Origin: Lachnospiraceae bacterium
GTDB taxonomy: Bacteria > Bacillota > Clostridia > Lachnospirales > Lachnospiraceae
Direction of reading: 5' to 3'
DNA: 64,000 nt
Assembly: GCA_910574185.1 (NCBI GenBank)
Contig: CAJSZQ010000006.1
Location: 62,001 to 126,000, forward strand
Shown: positions 51,661 to 60,536 of the stretch, one piece after another
How the letters are laid out: every line of letters starts with the position of its first letter
How positions within the stretch are numbered: position 1 is the first letter of the stretch
Position numbers and translations under genes: made by a program
Notes under the pieces: model-generated
The model's input: only the letters and a program-made list of their open reading frames with translations
What the model was told of the DNA's origin: nothing
The model's database searches: none

Positions 51661-52014
51661 TCAAACTTTCAAATCTTCGCCCTGCAAGAATACCCAAGGA
51701 CGCACTTGAAAATACATCTGAATCGCTTCCAAAAGTCCTGCTTTTTCTGTCTGTAGTTTCTTAATCAGAAGCCTGCTTCCAATATCGTCAAACATCGGAT
51801 CAAATTCCTCTGTCATCACTTCAAATTGAAGTTCTCCTTCCTCGTCAAATACCAGCGTCAGAATCCCACCCACGTCATGTACATACAGCACGCACATAAT
51901 CTTCAATTCATCCTTCACATCTTCCGGCAGTTCTTCAAAAGCAGGATTCAGATAGTATTTCTCTTCATATGAATTTGCCGCGCAAAGTACAATTCTATCC
52001 TCATACATAGCCAT
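51661..52014 (-). CDS. DUF6145-like small protein
   Basis: A 117-residue protein with the pattern YEDRIVLCAANSYEEKYYLN, ELPEDVKDELKIMCVLYVHD and VGGILTLVFDEEGELQFEVM, which I recognise as the Lachnospiraceae DUF6145 family from memory. Function is unknown. It overlaps the 3' end of birA by 14 bases and precedes coaX, so it belongs to that transcription unit. No membrane segment or signal is seen. Confidence 0.7.
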   Translation of the reverse strand: MAMYEDRIVLCAANSYEEKYYLNPAFEELPEDVKDELKIMCVLYVHDVGGILTLVFDEEGELQFEVMTEEFDPMFDDIGSRLLIKKLQTEKAGLLEAIQMYFQVRPWVFLQGEDLKV

Positions 52015-52981
52015 ATATCCCTCTTACCGAAACTTCTCCTGCATAGACCTTCCTGATTCGTCCATCTGCAGTGTGAATTAACAATTCTCCAGTCTCATTT
52101 ATGCCAACAGCATGTCCGTTATATTCATGTCCGGGCTCTAAAACCCTCACTTCCCTGCCTTGATTCACCAGAAGAGCGTTATATTCATTTAAAATGCCAG
52201 ACAAATCACCTGTCTGAATAAACAAATCATAATACCTCTCAAATTGCTTCATAACCTCTGCAATCAGAGGCGCCCTTCGCCATCGCTTTCCATTTTCCAG
52301 ATAAAGAGACGTTGCCGTCTTCGCAAGCTCTTCAGGAAAGCTCTCTGTATTTACATTAATTCCGACCCCAATCACTACATGATTAATCCACTGAATTTCC
52401 GTACTCATCTCAGTCAGGATACCGCAGACCTTCTTCCCGTTCACCACAATATCATTCGGCCATTTAATCCATGCTCTCTGTCCTGTTACCGTACAGACAG
52501 CCTCCGCCACACTCTGCGCCATCACAAGCGTCAGCATAGGCGCCTGATTCGGCTGTATCTCTGGTCTCAACAGAATGCTCATATAAACGCTGCTGCCAGC
52601 CGGTGATTCCCATCTGCGGCCTCTCCGTCCCTTCCCGCCGGTCTGCTTTTCCGCCACAACCAGCGTTCCATGGGAAGCTCCCTCATCTCCAAAATGCTTC
52701 GCACGAGTATTCGTAGAATCTGTCTCTGGAAAATAAAGGACGTCGCACCCAGCCCATTTTGTGGTCAGCAGACTTTCAATCTCTGCTCTCCACATGACGT
52801 CTGGAGCGCTCTCCAGACGATACCCTCTGTTGCGCACCGCCTCTATCTGATATCCTTCTTCTTTTAATTGTTCTATCACCTTCCAGACAGCAGTTCTGGA
52901 AACCTGAAACTGCTTACAAAGCTGCTGCCCGGAAATATATCCCTCCGTCTCCCGAAGTATGGATAATATCTCTGCTTTCAT
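52001..52981 (-). CDS. birA: Biotin protein ligase / biotin repressor
   Basis: A 326-residue bifunctional BirA. The N-terminal winged helix (YISGQQLCKQFQVSRTAVWK, VIEQLKEEGYQIEAVRNRGY) gives DNA binding. The ligase core shows GKGRRGRRWESPAGSSVYMS (biotinyl-AMP loop) and WIKWPNDIVVNGKKVCGILT. The C-terminal SH3-like domain is NQGREVRVLEPGHEYNGHAV. It biotinylates carboxylases and may repress biotin genes. ATG 52981 was preferred to GTG 52987 because of distance from GGGGG. Confidence 0.95.
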   Translation of the reverse strand: MKAEILSILRETEGYISGQQLCKQFQVSRTAVWKVIEQLKEEGYQIEAVRNRGYRLESAPDVMWRAEIESLLTTKWAGCDVLYFPETDSTNTRAKHFGDEGASHGTLVVAEKQTGGKGRRGRRWESPAGSSVYMSILLRPEIQPNQAPMLTLVMAQSVAEAVCTVTGQRAWIKWPNDIVVNGKKVCGILTEMSTEIQWINHVVIGVGINVNTESFPEELAKTATSLYLENGKRWRRAPLIAEVMKQFERYYDLFIQTGDLSGILNEYNALLVNQGREVRVLEPGHEYNGHAVGINETGELLIHTADGRIRKVYAGEVSVRGIYGYV

Positions 52982-53045
52982 TGGCACATCCCCCGGTATC
53001 CGGCCTGATTGTGCTCTGTCATCATAAAATATTGCATGCAGCGCA

Positions 53046-53984
53046 CTAGCTGTTCCCTAATGTTGCAACCATAATCGCCTTGATGGTATGCAGGCGGTTC
53101 TCTGCCTCATCAAACACCTTAGAAGCTTCGCTCTCAAACACTTCCTCCGTTACTTCCTTACCCTTATTGGCCGGCAGACAGTGTGAGAAAATTGTTGTAG
53201 ATTTTCCTGTACGCTTCATCAGTTCTGCATTTACCTGATAAGGAACCGCCAGACGGATACGCTCCTGCTCCTTCTTTTCCTCTCCCATGGAATACCATAC
53301 ATCCGTATACAGAATATCCGCACCCTCTACCACATCCAGCGAATCTGAAACTGTAACCGTAGAGCCTGCTTCCTTTGCAAGCTCTTCACAGGTCTCCGTC
53401 AGCTCTTTTCCAGGCCACAACTTCTTCGGCGCTGCAATCGCGATATCCACACCAACCTTGGCGCATCCTACCAGAAGGCTGTTCGCCACATTATTTCGTC
53501 CGTCCCCAAGATAAACCAGTTTCAATCCTTTCAAATGTCCGAATTGTTCTTTCATTGTCATCAGCGTAGCCAGAAGCTGCGTCGGATGCCATTGATCCGT
53601 CAACCCATTCCAGACCGGTACTCCGCTATACTCTGCCAGAGCCTCAACAAAATCATGGTCAAATCCCCGGAACTCAATTCCGTCAAACATACGTCCCAAC
53701 ACCCGCGCTGTATCTTCAATACTCTCTTTTTCACCAAGCTGAAGCTCGCTTCCTGCCAAATATGTGGCAATACCTCCTTCGTCCTGCGCGCCGATTGTAA
53801 ATGCACAACGAGTTCTTGTGGACGGCTTCTCAAAAATAAGCGCAATATTCTTGCCCTTCAGACTGTCGCCTTTGATTCCCTGCTTGCGCTTTTTCTTCAG
53901 TTCAATCGCCAAATCCACCAGATATAAAATCTCTTCCTGCGTAAAATCCAACAGTTTTAAAAAACTGCGTCCTTTTAAATTCAT
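53046..53984 (-). CDS. argF: Ornithine carbamoyltransferase
   Basis: A 312-residue ornithine carbamoyltransferase of arginine synthesis or the arginine deiminase route. The carbamoyl-phosphate loop is [20 protein letters not shown] (about 51), with [20 protein letters not shown] (about 136) and the ornithine-binding [10 protein letters not shown] (about 262). The length fits OTC. No arginine genes are adjacent: an SPFH protein is upstream and birA downstream, so the pathway role cannot be fixed by context. ATG 53984 follows GAGGG; no ArgR site was searched for in detail. Confidence 0.95.
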   Translation of the reverse strand: MNLKGRSFLKLLDFTQEEILYLVDLAIELKKKRKQGIKGDSLKGKNIALIFEKPSTRTRCAFTIGAQDEGGIATYLAGSELQLGEKESIEDTARVLGRMFDGIEFRGFDHDFVEALAEYSGVPVWNGLTDQWHPTQLLATLMTMKEQFGHLKGLKLVYLGDGRNNVANSLLVGCAKVGVDIAIAAPKKLWPGKELTETCEELAKEAGSTVTVSDSLDVVEGADILYTDVWYSMGEEKKEQERIRLAVPYQVNAELMKRTGKSTTIFSHCLPANKGKEVTEEVFESEASKVFDEAENRLHTIKAIMVATLGNS

Positions 53985-54022
53985 GTTTGTTCCCTCTTCT
54001 CTCTCGTATTTCGGCAAAGCCG

Positions 54023-54982
54023 TTAAAACTTCATCGATGTTGGTGCCTCTTCTTTTGCGCCAATCTCTGTCAGAGCCTTGGCCAGTCCTGCAATTCCCTG
54101 AATTTCAGAAGGAATAATAATCTTAGTCGCTCTGCCGTCGGCCGCCTTCTCAAATGCCTCCAGACTCTTCATGGTAAGCACTGCCTCGTCGGCGCCAGCT
54201 TCCTTTAAGAAGCGGATACCGTCTGCATTAGCCTGCTGTACCTTGAGAATTGCCTCAGCCTGACCTTCCGCCTCTTTAATCATCTTCTCTCTCTCTGCCT
54301 CAGCTCGCAAAATTGCCGCCTGTTTCTCAGCCTCCGCATCCAGAATCGCCGACTCCTTCTTACCTTCCGCCACAAGAATTGTAGATTTCTTCTCTCCTTC
54401 TGCCCGAAGAATTGCCTCGCGTCTCTCACGCTCAGCCTTCATCTGTTTCTCCATAGCATCCTGAATCGCTGCCGGTGGAATAATATTCTTAAGCTCAACA
54501 CGATTTACTTTAATTCCCCAAGGGTCGGTAGCCACGTCCAGAGACGCTCTCATCTTCGTGTTAATTGTCTCCCTGGAAGTCAGCGTCTGGTCTAACTCCA
54601 AATCACCAATAATATTACGAAGCGTAGTCGCCGTTAAATTCTCAATTGCCATAATCGGATTGGCAACACCGTAGCAGAACATCTTCGGATCTGTAATCTG
54701 GTAAAATACAACCGTATCAATCCGCATGGTAACGTTATCCTTGGTAATCACCGGCTGGGGCGCAAAGTCTACCACCTGTTCCTTTAAATCCACTCTTCTT
54801 GCCACTCTGTCCACAATCGGCAGCTTAACATGCAGACCGGTTCCCCAGGTTGCCTGATATGCTCCCAGACGCTCAATAACCAGAGCCTGCGCCTGCCTTA
54901 CAATCCGGATGCAAGATACCACCATACCAATAAGAATCAATAATATAATAATTCCCAAAATACTAAACGTCACTCTCAACAT
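54023..54982 (-). CDS. SPFH/band 7 (stomatin-like) membrane protein
   Basis: A 319-residue SPFH-domain protein: one N-terminal membrane segment ([20 protein letters not shown]), the band 7 domain ([60 protein letters not shown]) and a long coiled coil rich in Ala, Glu and Arg ([19 protein letters not shown]). It likely oligomerises in the membrane as a scaffold. It lies eight bases after an NfeD gene, the classic SPFH/NfeD partnership in membrane microdomains. Confidence 0.93.
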   Translation of the reverse strand: MLRVTFSILGIIILLILIGMVVSCIRIVRQAQALVIERLGAYQATWGTGLHVKLPIVDRVARRVDLKEQVVDFAPQPVITKDNVTMRIDTVVFYQITDPKMFCYGVANPIMAIENLTATTLRNIIGDLELDQTLTSRETINTKMRASLDVATDPWGIKVNRVELKNIIPPAAIQDAMEKQMKAERERREAILRAEGEKKSTILVAEGKKESAILDAEAEKQAAILRAEAEREKMIKEAEGQAEAILKVQQANADGIRFLKEAGADEAVLTMKSLEAFEKAADGRATKIIIPSEIQGIAGLAKALTEIGAKEEAPTSMKF

Positions 54983-54989
54983 ACCTTTC

Positions 54990-55424
54990 TTATACCTCCT
55001 TCGCTTTTACAATTAACTTCACGCCTTGAATCCCCTCAATCGACACAATACTGTTCTTCGGAATAAATCCGTTCGGTTCATCAGTCTTCGCAGACCACTC
55101 CTGCCCATTTACTTCCACAAGTCCTGCCGCGCGAAGCGTATCCACATCCTCAAGTACCACTGCTTGCCGGCCAATCAGACTCTCGGCATTCGTCTTCTGC
55201 CGTTCTGTATTAAAATACTTCACTGCAACTGGTCTGGTCATAATCAGCAAAACCCCAGACGCCAGCACAAACACAACAATCTGTACTGGCAAGCCAAATC
55301 CAATAAACGCCATAAGCAATGCGAGAAGCGCGCCTCCGGCAAACCAGATTGTCGTAAGTCCCATCGTGAAAATCTCAATCATGAGCAGTATGATAAATAG
55401 TATTAACCATCCCATTGTATACAT
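54990..55424 (-). CDS. NfeD-family membrane protein
   Basis: A 144-residue protein with three or so hydrophobic segments (GWLILFIILLMIEIFTMGLT, then LLALLMAFIGFGLPVQIVVF and VLASGVLLIMTRPVAVKYFN) and a C-terminal OB-like domain (LIGRQAVVLEDVDTLRAAGL, GQEWSAKTDEPNGFIPKNSI). NfeD proteins work with the SPFH protein encoded directly downstream. ATG 55424 follows GGGGG; an upstream frame of 34 residues was not accepted. The 5' end is about 50 bases after the rRNA methyltransferase stop. Confidence 0.9.
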   Translation of the reverse strand: MYTMGWLILFIILLMIEIFTMGLTTIWFAGGALLALLMAFIGFGLPVQIVVFVLASGVLLIMTRPVAVKYFNTERQKTNAESLIGRQAVVLEDVDTLRAAGLVEVNGQEWSAKTDEPNGFIPKNSIVSIEGIQGVKLIVKAKEV

Positions 55425-55476
55425 ACAGCTTCCCCCAATCAGTTTCTTTTCATTATAGTTTTTCCATACACAATTG

Positions 55477-56289
55477 TCAATGCCTGCGCTGTCTGCCAGC
55501 CTCAAATACCAGCACTGCAGCCGCAATAGCCGCGTTTAGCGATTCCACGCATCCCTCCATAGGTATCTTGAGGCAGCAATCCGCAAGCCCGGCCACTTCA
55601 TCGCTCAAACCATTTCCCTCATTGCCTATAAAAAATGCCGACGGCTTGCGGTAATCCGGTTCGTCATAGATACAGGCGCCTCCCAAATGAGCCGCATAAG
55701 TATAGATTCCCTGGGTCTTCATTTCCTGAATCACTTCTGTTAAGCTCTCTGCATAACAAAATGGCATACGAAATATGGCGCCCATCGTAGAACGTACTAC
55801 CTTAGGATTATATACGTCCACACAATCCCTGCTCATCAGTATGCCAGTCACTCCCGCTGCCTCTCCGGTCCGAAATATCGTTCCAAGATTCCCTGGGTCC
55901 TGCAGATTATCCAGCACAAGAATCAACGGATTCCTGTTCCCTGTTCTATGAGTCTGCTTTGCTGATATTACTTCCTGACCCCCTGTATTTCTCTGTCGCA
56001 CTACACATAGTACCCCTTGCGGATGCTGTGTATCGGAAACATATTCCATCACCGAATCCGAAAGTATCTCAAAACGGCATCCGCTTTTTTCACATTTTTC
56101 TTTCACAAGTGTTTTCTCTTTTTTAAAAAACTTTTCTGTTATATATAATTCCAGAAGCTCCTCCGCCGGCGCCTCCTGAAACATTCTCAACCCCTCTGTC
56201 AGAAAAACCTTCTCTTCATCTCTTGCCCTGCGCTTTCTTCTTAAATTCACAAGCCGTTTCACTTTCGCATTCGATGTACTCGTAATCAT
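55477..56289 (-). CDS. SpoU/TrmH-family RNA methyltransferase
   Basis: A 270-residue 2'-O-ribose methyltransferase with the N-terminal substrate-binding domain (NAKVKRLVNLRRKRRARDEE) and the SPOUT knot: LVLDNLQDPGNLGTIFRTGE (about 152), AFFIGNEGNGLSDEVAGLAD (about 215) and CVESLNAAIAAAVLVFEAGR (about 246). Substrate is probably 23S rRNA, though a tRNA-modifying role cannot be excluded. It is followed by the NfeD/SPFH pair. Confidence 0.93.
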   Translation of the reverse strand: MITSTSNAKVKRLVNLRRKRRARDEEKVFLTEGLRMFQEAPAEELLELYITEKFFKKEKTLVKEKCEKSGCRFEILSDSVMEYVSDTQHPQGVLCVVRQRNTGGQEVISAKQTHRTGNRNPLILVLDNLQDPGNLGTIFRTGEAAGVTGILMSRDCVDVYNPKVVRSTMGAIFRMPFCYAESLTEVIQEMKTQGIYTYAAHLGGACIYDEPDYRKPSAFFIGNEGNGLSDEVAGLADCCLKIPMEGCVESLNAAIAAAVLVFEAGRQRRH

Positions 56290-56398
56290 ATAAAACTCTC
56301 TTTCATCTCTTCATTGCAATTATTTTATCAAATTTAACACATACTTCTGCAAAATCATAGTGCAATATCAAGCAATTTCCTAACATAACGTAACAGCC

Positions 56399-56501
56399 GT
56401 TGCAGTTCACAGGTCATTTGGTAAACAGCGGGTTCAACCCGCGTCCGTCAGGCGACGTGTAAACAGTAACTAACAGTTCAGCCTTCCGGCTTTACTGTTA
56501 C
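56399..56501. repeat. Intergenic palindrome of the 39936 family
   Basis: The segment GTTGCAGTTCACAGGTCATT to GTAAACAGTAAC (56399-56471) is the same palindrome as the outer parts of 39936-40147 but without the inserted centre: here GGGTTCAACCC is continuous. It is followed by TAACAGTTCAGCC and GGCTTTACTGTTA (56472-56500), whose left arm is identical to 37931-37949. It lies in the 310-base gap before the rRNA methyltransferase gene. Confidence 0.8.
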
Positions 56502-56515
56502 AACATAACAACAAT

Positions 56516-56567
56516 TCGGCCTGTATGCTGCCACATCCAAAACAAAGTGGCAGCGTACAAGCCGAAA
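56516..56567 (-). terminator. Long hairpin after the kinase/regulator pair
   Basis: TTCGGCCTGTATGCTGCCAC pairs with GTGGCAGCGTACAAGCCGAA with a few mismatches (20-bp arms, 12-base loop) 30 bases after the response regulator stop. The tail on minus is only moderately T-rich. Confidence 0.6.
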
Positions 56568-56599
56568 CCCAAACAGTCATATGATAATCTCTTGCTTTT

Positions 56600-57289
56600 C
56601 TACATCTTAAATCGATACCCGACTCCCCAAATCGTCTCTATATACTGGGGATTAGAGGTATCCATTTCAACCTTTTCGCGTATCTTCTTAATATGAACCG
56701 TTACTGTCGCAATGTCTCCAATGGATTCCATATCCCAGATTTCGCTGAAGAGTTCATCCTTCGTATACACATGATTTGGATGGCTTGCAAGGAATGTTAA
56801 CAAATCAAATTCTTTGGTAGTAAATGCCCGTTCTTCTCCATTAACCCACACACGTCTTGCCGTAGTGTCTATCTTCAACCCGCGGATTTCCACGATTTTA
56901 TTTACTTCCGCCGCACTGCCTATCAGCCGCTCATATCTTGCAAGATGGGCTTTCACCCTGGCCACCAGTTCACTGGGACTGAACGGTTTGGTCATATAAT
57001 CATCCGCGCCCAAACCTAATCCTCTGATTTTATCTATATCATCTTTCTTGGCAGATACCATAATAATCGGCGTATTCTTATCGTCACGAATCTTCCGGCA
57101 AATCTCGAATCCGTCGATTCCTGGAAGCATCAAGTCCAAAATTACCAGATTATAGTCTTCCTCCAAAGACTTTTGAAGCCCAATCAGTCCGTCGTTCGCC
57201 ACTTCCACGTCAAACCCGGACAGTTCCAGATAATCCTTCTCAAGGTCTGCAATTGCCACTTCATCTTCTACAATCAATATCTTACTCAT
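56600..57289 (-). CDS. OmpR-family response regulator
   Basis: A 229-residue regulator: acidic pair in ILIVEDEVAIADL, phospho-acceptor Asp in LVILDLMLPGIDG, Lys in YMTKPFSPSELVARVKAHLA, and winged helix FTTKEFDLLTFLASHPNHVY, ATVTVHIKKIREKVEMDTSN, ETIWGVGYRFKM. Its ATG overlaps the kinase stop by a few bases, so the kinase is translated first. Its target genes are not evident; membrane-stress control is typical for this pair type. Confidence 0.94.
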   Translation of the reverse strand: MSKILIVEDEVAIADLEKDYLELSGFDVEVANDGLIGLQKSLEEDYNLVILDLMLPGIDGFEICRKIRDDKNTPIIMVSAKKDDIDKIRGLGLGADDYMTKPFSPSELVARVKAHLARYERLIGSAAEVNKIVEIRGLKIDTTARRVWVNGEERAFTTKEFDLLTFLASHPNHVYTKDELFSEIWDMESIGDIATVTVHIKKIREKVEMDTSNPQYIETIWGVGYRFKM

Positions 57290-58778
57290 GAATCGGTACC
57301 TCCTGATATTTTCTTAATACAAAGTACATCGTAGTCCCGGTGCCTTCCCTGCTGGTCGCCCAGATTTTTCCGCCATGTTCTTCCACAATCTTCTTTACAA
57401 TGGATAAGCCGATTCCGCTTCCGCCTTTGGAGGAATTTCTGGAAGCATCCGTCCGGTAAAACCGATCAAAGATATTCGTCAAATCCTTCGCCGCGATTCC
57501 TCTGCCGTTGTCCTCCAATTCTACCTGTACAAAATCGCCTACATCCTTCACCCGTAAATTAATAATCCCCTTTGTCTTATCCATATATTTTAAGGAATTA
57601 TTAACTATATTGTGAATCACTCGCTTTATTTGTTCCGCATCGGCAATGACTTTCACCTCTCCCTCCACATAATTGAAATAACCAAATTCCACATTTTTGG
57701 CCTCCAACTCCATGGACAGCTCTTCTGCGCAGTCGTCAAAGTATGCGCTAACCAAAATCGTATTAAAATTATAAGGAATACGATTGGTATCTATCTTAGA
57801 ATACAACGTCAGCTCATTAATCAGCGTATCCATCTCATTTGCCTTGTTATAAATGGTCCGCACATATTTATCCAGTTTTTCAGGCGTATCCGCCACCCCG
57901 TCCATAATTCCTTCTGCATATCCCTTAATGGTCGTCACCGGAGTTTTTAAATCGTGGGAAATATTGCTGATTAATTCTTTATTTTCTTTATCAAAACGAA
58001 TTTTCTCCTCCGCATTATCTTTCAGGCGCCTGCGCATCTCTTCAAAATCGGCAAACAACTGTCCGAACTCGTCGTCCGACTCTTTCGGAACCTCAAAATC
58101 CAGGTTCCCATTCTTAATATTGTTAGCCGCTTTCTGCACTCTGCCAAGAGGACTCATTACCGCCCGGTATATCCAGAAAATAAGGCAGGCCGCCGTAACA
58201 AAAAGCACAAGCATGATAATCACTACGGTATCCACCGCAAGCTCCTGAATCTCCGGCATCGCGTTGCTCACATCTGTAATGATAAACGCACTTCCTGCCT
58301 CCTCACCCCCATACAGGAAATCCACCTGTTTCACCAGAGCCTGAGCTTCTCCACCCAAATACATACCATTTTCTGACGTAGTCTTATTCTCATTATATCC
58401 GGGAAGCTGATCAATTACAAATCCCGCGCTGTCTAAATCCGTACCCATATAGACGATTGTGTCTCCCCTGCGTACCAGAAGATAAGACTTCTTACGCTTC
58501 AATTCATTATTAAATTTCTCTAGGAAAGTCGCATCCTCCAGCTTCTTTGGCGAGACCAATGCCGTACGACTTAAGTCTTTGTAAGACTGCACCGTTAGCT
58601 GTCCAAGCATTCTCATGGGATTAGAAAGCGTCTGTACGGAGGTTCCGCTAATTTCGTAAGTTTTTTCTATCGCGCTAAGCTGATATCTTCCAACTAATAG
58701 AATAAAAAGTGTCGCCAGAATAACCGGAAGAATCGCAACAGTTATGAATGCAACAATCAAACGGGTCTTTAATTTCAC
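57282..58778 (-). CDS. Sensor histidine kinase with HAMP domain
   Basis: A 498-residue kinase: two membrane segments (LIVAFITVAILPVILATLFI and VVIIMLVLFVTAACLIFWIY) enclosing a roughly 160-residue outside sensor domain, a HAMP domain (SPLGRVQKAANNIKNGNLDF), the H-box ELISNISHDLKTPVTTIKGY (about 272), N-box RVIHNIVNNSLKYMDKTKGI, and LEDNGRGIAAKDLTNIFDRF, SGIGLSIVKKIV. Signal unknown. The response regulator gene follows with overlap, and metK is upstream by about 170 bases. Confidence 0.94.
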   Translation of the reverse strand: MKLKTRLIVAFITVAILPVILATLFILLVGRYQLSAIEKTYEISGTSVQTLSNPMRMLGQLTVQSYKDLSRTALVSPKKLEDATFLEKFNNELKRKKSYLLVRRGDTIVYMGTDLDSAGFVIDQLPGYNENKTTSENGMYLGGEAQALVKQVDFLYGGEEAGSAFIITDVSNAMPEIQELAVDTVVIIMLVLFVTAACLIFWIYRAVMSPLGRVQKAANNIKNGNLDFEVPKESDDEFGQLFADFEEMRRRLKDNAEEKIRFDKENKELISNISHDLKTPVTTIKGYAEGIMDGVADTPEKLDKYVRTIYNKANEMDTLINELTLYSKIDTNRIPYNFNTILVSAYFDDCAEELSMELEAKNVEFGYFNYVEGEVKVIADAEQIKRVIHNIVNNSLKYMDKTKGIINLRVKDVGDFVQVELEDNGRGIAAKDLTNIFDRFYRTDASRNSSKGGSGIGLSIVKKIVEEHGGKIWATSREGTGTTMYFVLRKYQEVPIHE

Positions 58779-58946
58779 AGCAACACCTCCATCTCAATAA
58801 TTTTACAACTTACTTGTCACGTATAGAAATACTATCACCAACCTCTGTAAACCGATACATTTCCACCCGTATCAATTCCTTAGTGATTATTTTACCACGA
58901 AAAAGGGCGCTTCTCACCAAAGCACCCATAAACATTTCTAAAATTT

Positions 58947-60134
58947 TTATAAATATTTTTTTAACACATCGACCTTGTCCAACTTCTCCCAAGGCAAATC
59001 AATATCTGTACGTCCAAAATGTCCATATGCCGCGGTCTGCTTGTAAATTGGTCTTCTAAGGTCTAACATCTGAATAATTCCCGCAGGACGCAAATCGAAG
59101 TTTTCCCTTACAAGATCTACCAGTTTCTCATCGGGCAGCTTTCCAGTTCCAAAAGTATCAATCATAATCGAAGTAGGATATGCCACGCCAATTGCATAGG
59201 AAAGCTGAATTTCACACTTCTTTGCCAGCCCTGCCGCCACAATGTTCTTTGCAACGTAACGCGCCGCATAAGCCGCGGAACGGTCCACCTTTGTGCAGTC
59301 CTTTCCTGAAAATGCGCCCCCGCCATGCCGGGCCATGCCGCCATAAGTATCTACAATAATCTTACGACCTGTCAAACCGCTGTCTCCATGTGGTCCGCCT
59401 ATTACAAACCGGCCTGTGGGATTGATAAAGAACTTCGTGTTCTCATCTGTCATACCATCCGGAATGGTCGTATCAAACACATATTTCTTAATATCCTCAT
59501 GAATCTGCTCCTGAGTTACATCTGGATCATGCTGAGTAGAAAGTACAACCGCATCCAAGCGAACAGGCATTCCATCCTCATCATATTCTACTGTAACCTG
59601 AGTCTTGCCATCCGGTCTTAAATAAGGAAGCGTCCCATTCTTCCTTACTTCTGCAAGCTTCATAGCCATCTTCTGTGCAAGAGCAATCGGATACGGCATA
59701 TATTCCTCTGTTTCATCGGATGCGTATCCAAACATCATACCCTGATCTCCTGCGCCAATCGCTGCAATCGTCTCCTCTGTCATCTGATTAGCCTTTGCTT
59801 CCAACGCCTTATCTACTCCCATAGCAATATCTGTAGACTGTTCATCCAAAGCAACCATGACACCGCAGGTATTGGCATCAAAGCCATATTTCGCGCGGGT
59901 ATAACCGATCTCCGCTACCGTATCCCGGACAATTTTCTGAATATCCACATATCCATTTGTTGTAATCTCACCCATTACCATAACAAGCCCTGTTGTTGTG
60001 CAAGTTTCGCAGGCCACCCGGCTCATAGGGTCCTGCTCCATTAAAGCATCCAGAATCGCATCAGAAATCTGGTCGCACATTTTATCCGGATGTCCTTCTG
60101 TTACAGACTCGGATGTAAATAATCTTTTTTCCAT
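58947..60134 (-). CDS. metK: S-adenosylmethionine synthetase
   Basis: A 395-residue methionine adenosyltransferase. The hallmarks are [20 protein letters not shown] (about 9), [20 protein letters not shown] (about 115), and [20 protein letters not shown] with [20 protein letters not shown] (about 240-275). It makes the SAM pool of the cell. A SAM-I riboswitch with a terminator stands upstream (60333-60489). ATG 60134 follows AAAGGAG; 34 residues in the longer frame were rejected. A diverged 76-bp repeat lies between riboswitch and gene. Confidence 0.97.
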   Translation of the reverse strand: MEKRLFTSESVTEGHPDKMCDQISDAILDALMEQDPMSRVACETCTTTGLVMVMGEITTNGYVDIQKIVRDTVAEIGYTRAKYGFDANTCGVMVALDEQSTDIAMGVDKALEAKANQMTEETIAAIGAGDQGMMFGYASDETEEYMPYPIALAQKMAMKLAEVRKNGTLPYLRPDGKTQVTVEYDEDGMPVRLDAVVLSTQHDPDVTQEQIHEDIKKYVFDTTIPDGMTDENTKFFINPTGRFVIGGPHGDSGLTGRKIIVDTYGGMARHGGGAFSGKDCTKVDRSAAYAARYVAKNIVAAGLAKKCEIQLSYAIGVAYPTSIMIDTFGTGKLPDEKLVDLVRENFDLRPAGIIQMLDLRRPIYKQTAAYGHFGRTDIDLPWEKLDKVDVLKKYL

Positions 60135-60254
60135 TTTATTTCTCCTTTCAAATGATAAATATATAAGAACAAAAGTGCGCTTCATGCACTCTCGCGTTCT
60201 TTCCTTCAAATATGAACAATAAATGTGCTTCAGCACATTCTCGAGACCGGCTCG

Positions 60255-60330
60255 CTCGCGATATACTTCTTCTTCGCGCCAGTACGCATCCCACGAAAGT
60301 TTTTTATGATATAGGGATTGAAGTTTCCTG
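60255..60330. repeat. 76-bp intergenic repeat, diverged copy 3
   Basis: Matches 21502-21577 and 21628-21703 along most of its length (TTCTTCGCGC...GCATCCC, then TTTTTATGATATAGGGATTG and GAAGTTTCCT). It sits in the metK leader between the riboswitch terminator and the start codon, so it would be part of the untranslated mRNA. Confidence 0.75.
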
Positions 60331-60332
60331 AT

Positions 60333-60368
60333 ATAATAAGAAAACAGCCCACCTCAAGCGGACTGTTT
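60333..60368 (-). terminator. Riboswitch terminator before metK
   Basis: AAACAGTCC and GGGCTGTTT form a 9-bp stem with one G-U pair around a nine-base loop, followed by a T-rich stretch (TTCTTATT). It lies about 22 bases downstream of the SAM-I aptamer and is the expected switch element. Confidence 0.75.
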
Positions 60369-60390
60369 ATCATATTGCTATAAACCAATC

Positions 60391-60489
60391 CTCTTATTGT
60401 TCGATTCCTCGCTCAGGCTGGCACCTTCCGAATATCGGGGTTGCCGCGGCTTCTCAGATCCTTTGTATCTCCACCGCTCTGAATAAGAG
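60391..60489 (-). ncRNA. SAM-I (S-box) riboswitch aptamer
   Basis: On minus, the 99 bases show the S-box layout: P1 made by CTCTTATT at the 5' end and AATAAGAG at the 3' end; then the conserved CAGAGCGGTGGAG, GAAGCC and GCGGCAACC, and the A-rich junction AAGGTGCCAG. It stands just upstream of metK, whose product makes SAM, and is followed by a terminator hairpin, so binding of SAM should switch transcription off. Confidence 0.93.
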
Positions 60490-60536
60490 TAAGTTTGCAG
60501 TATTTAATTATTTCCATACTATGAGTATAACTCAAA

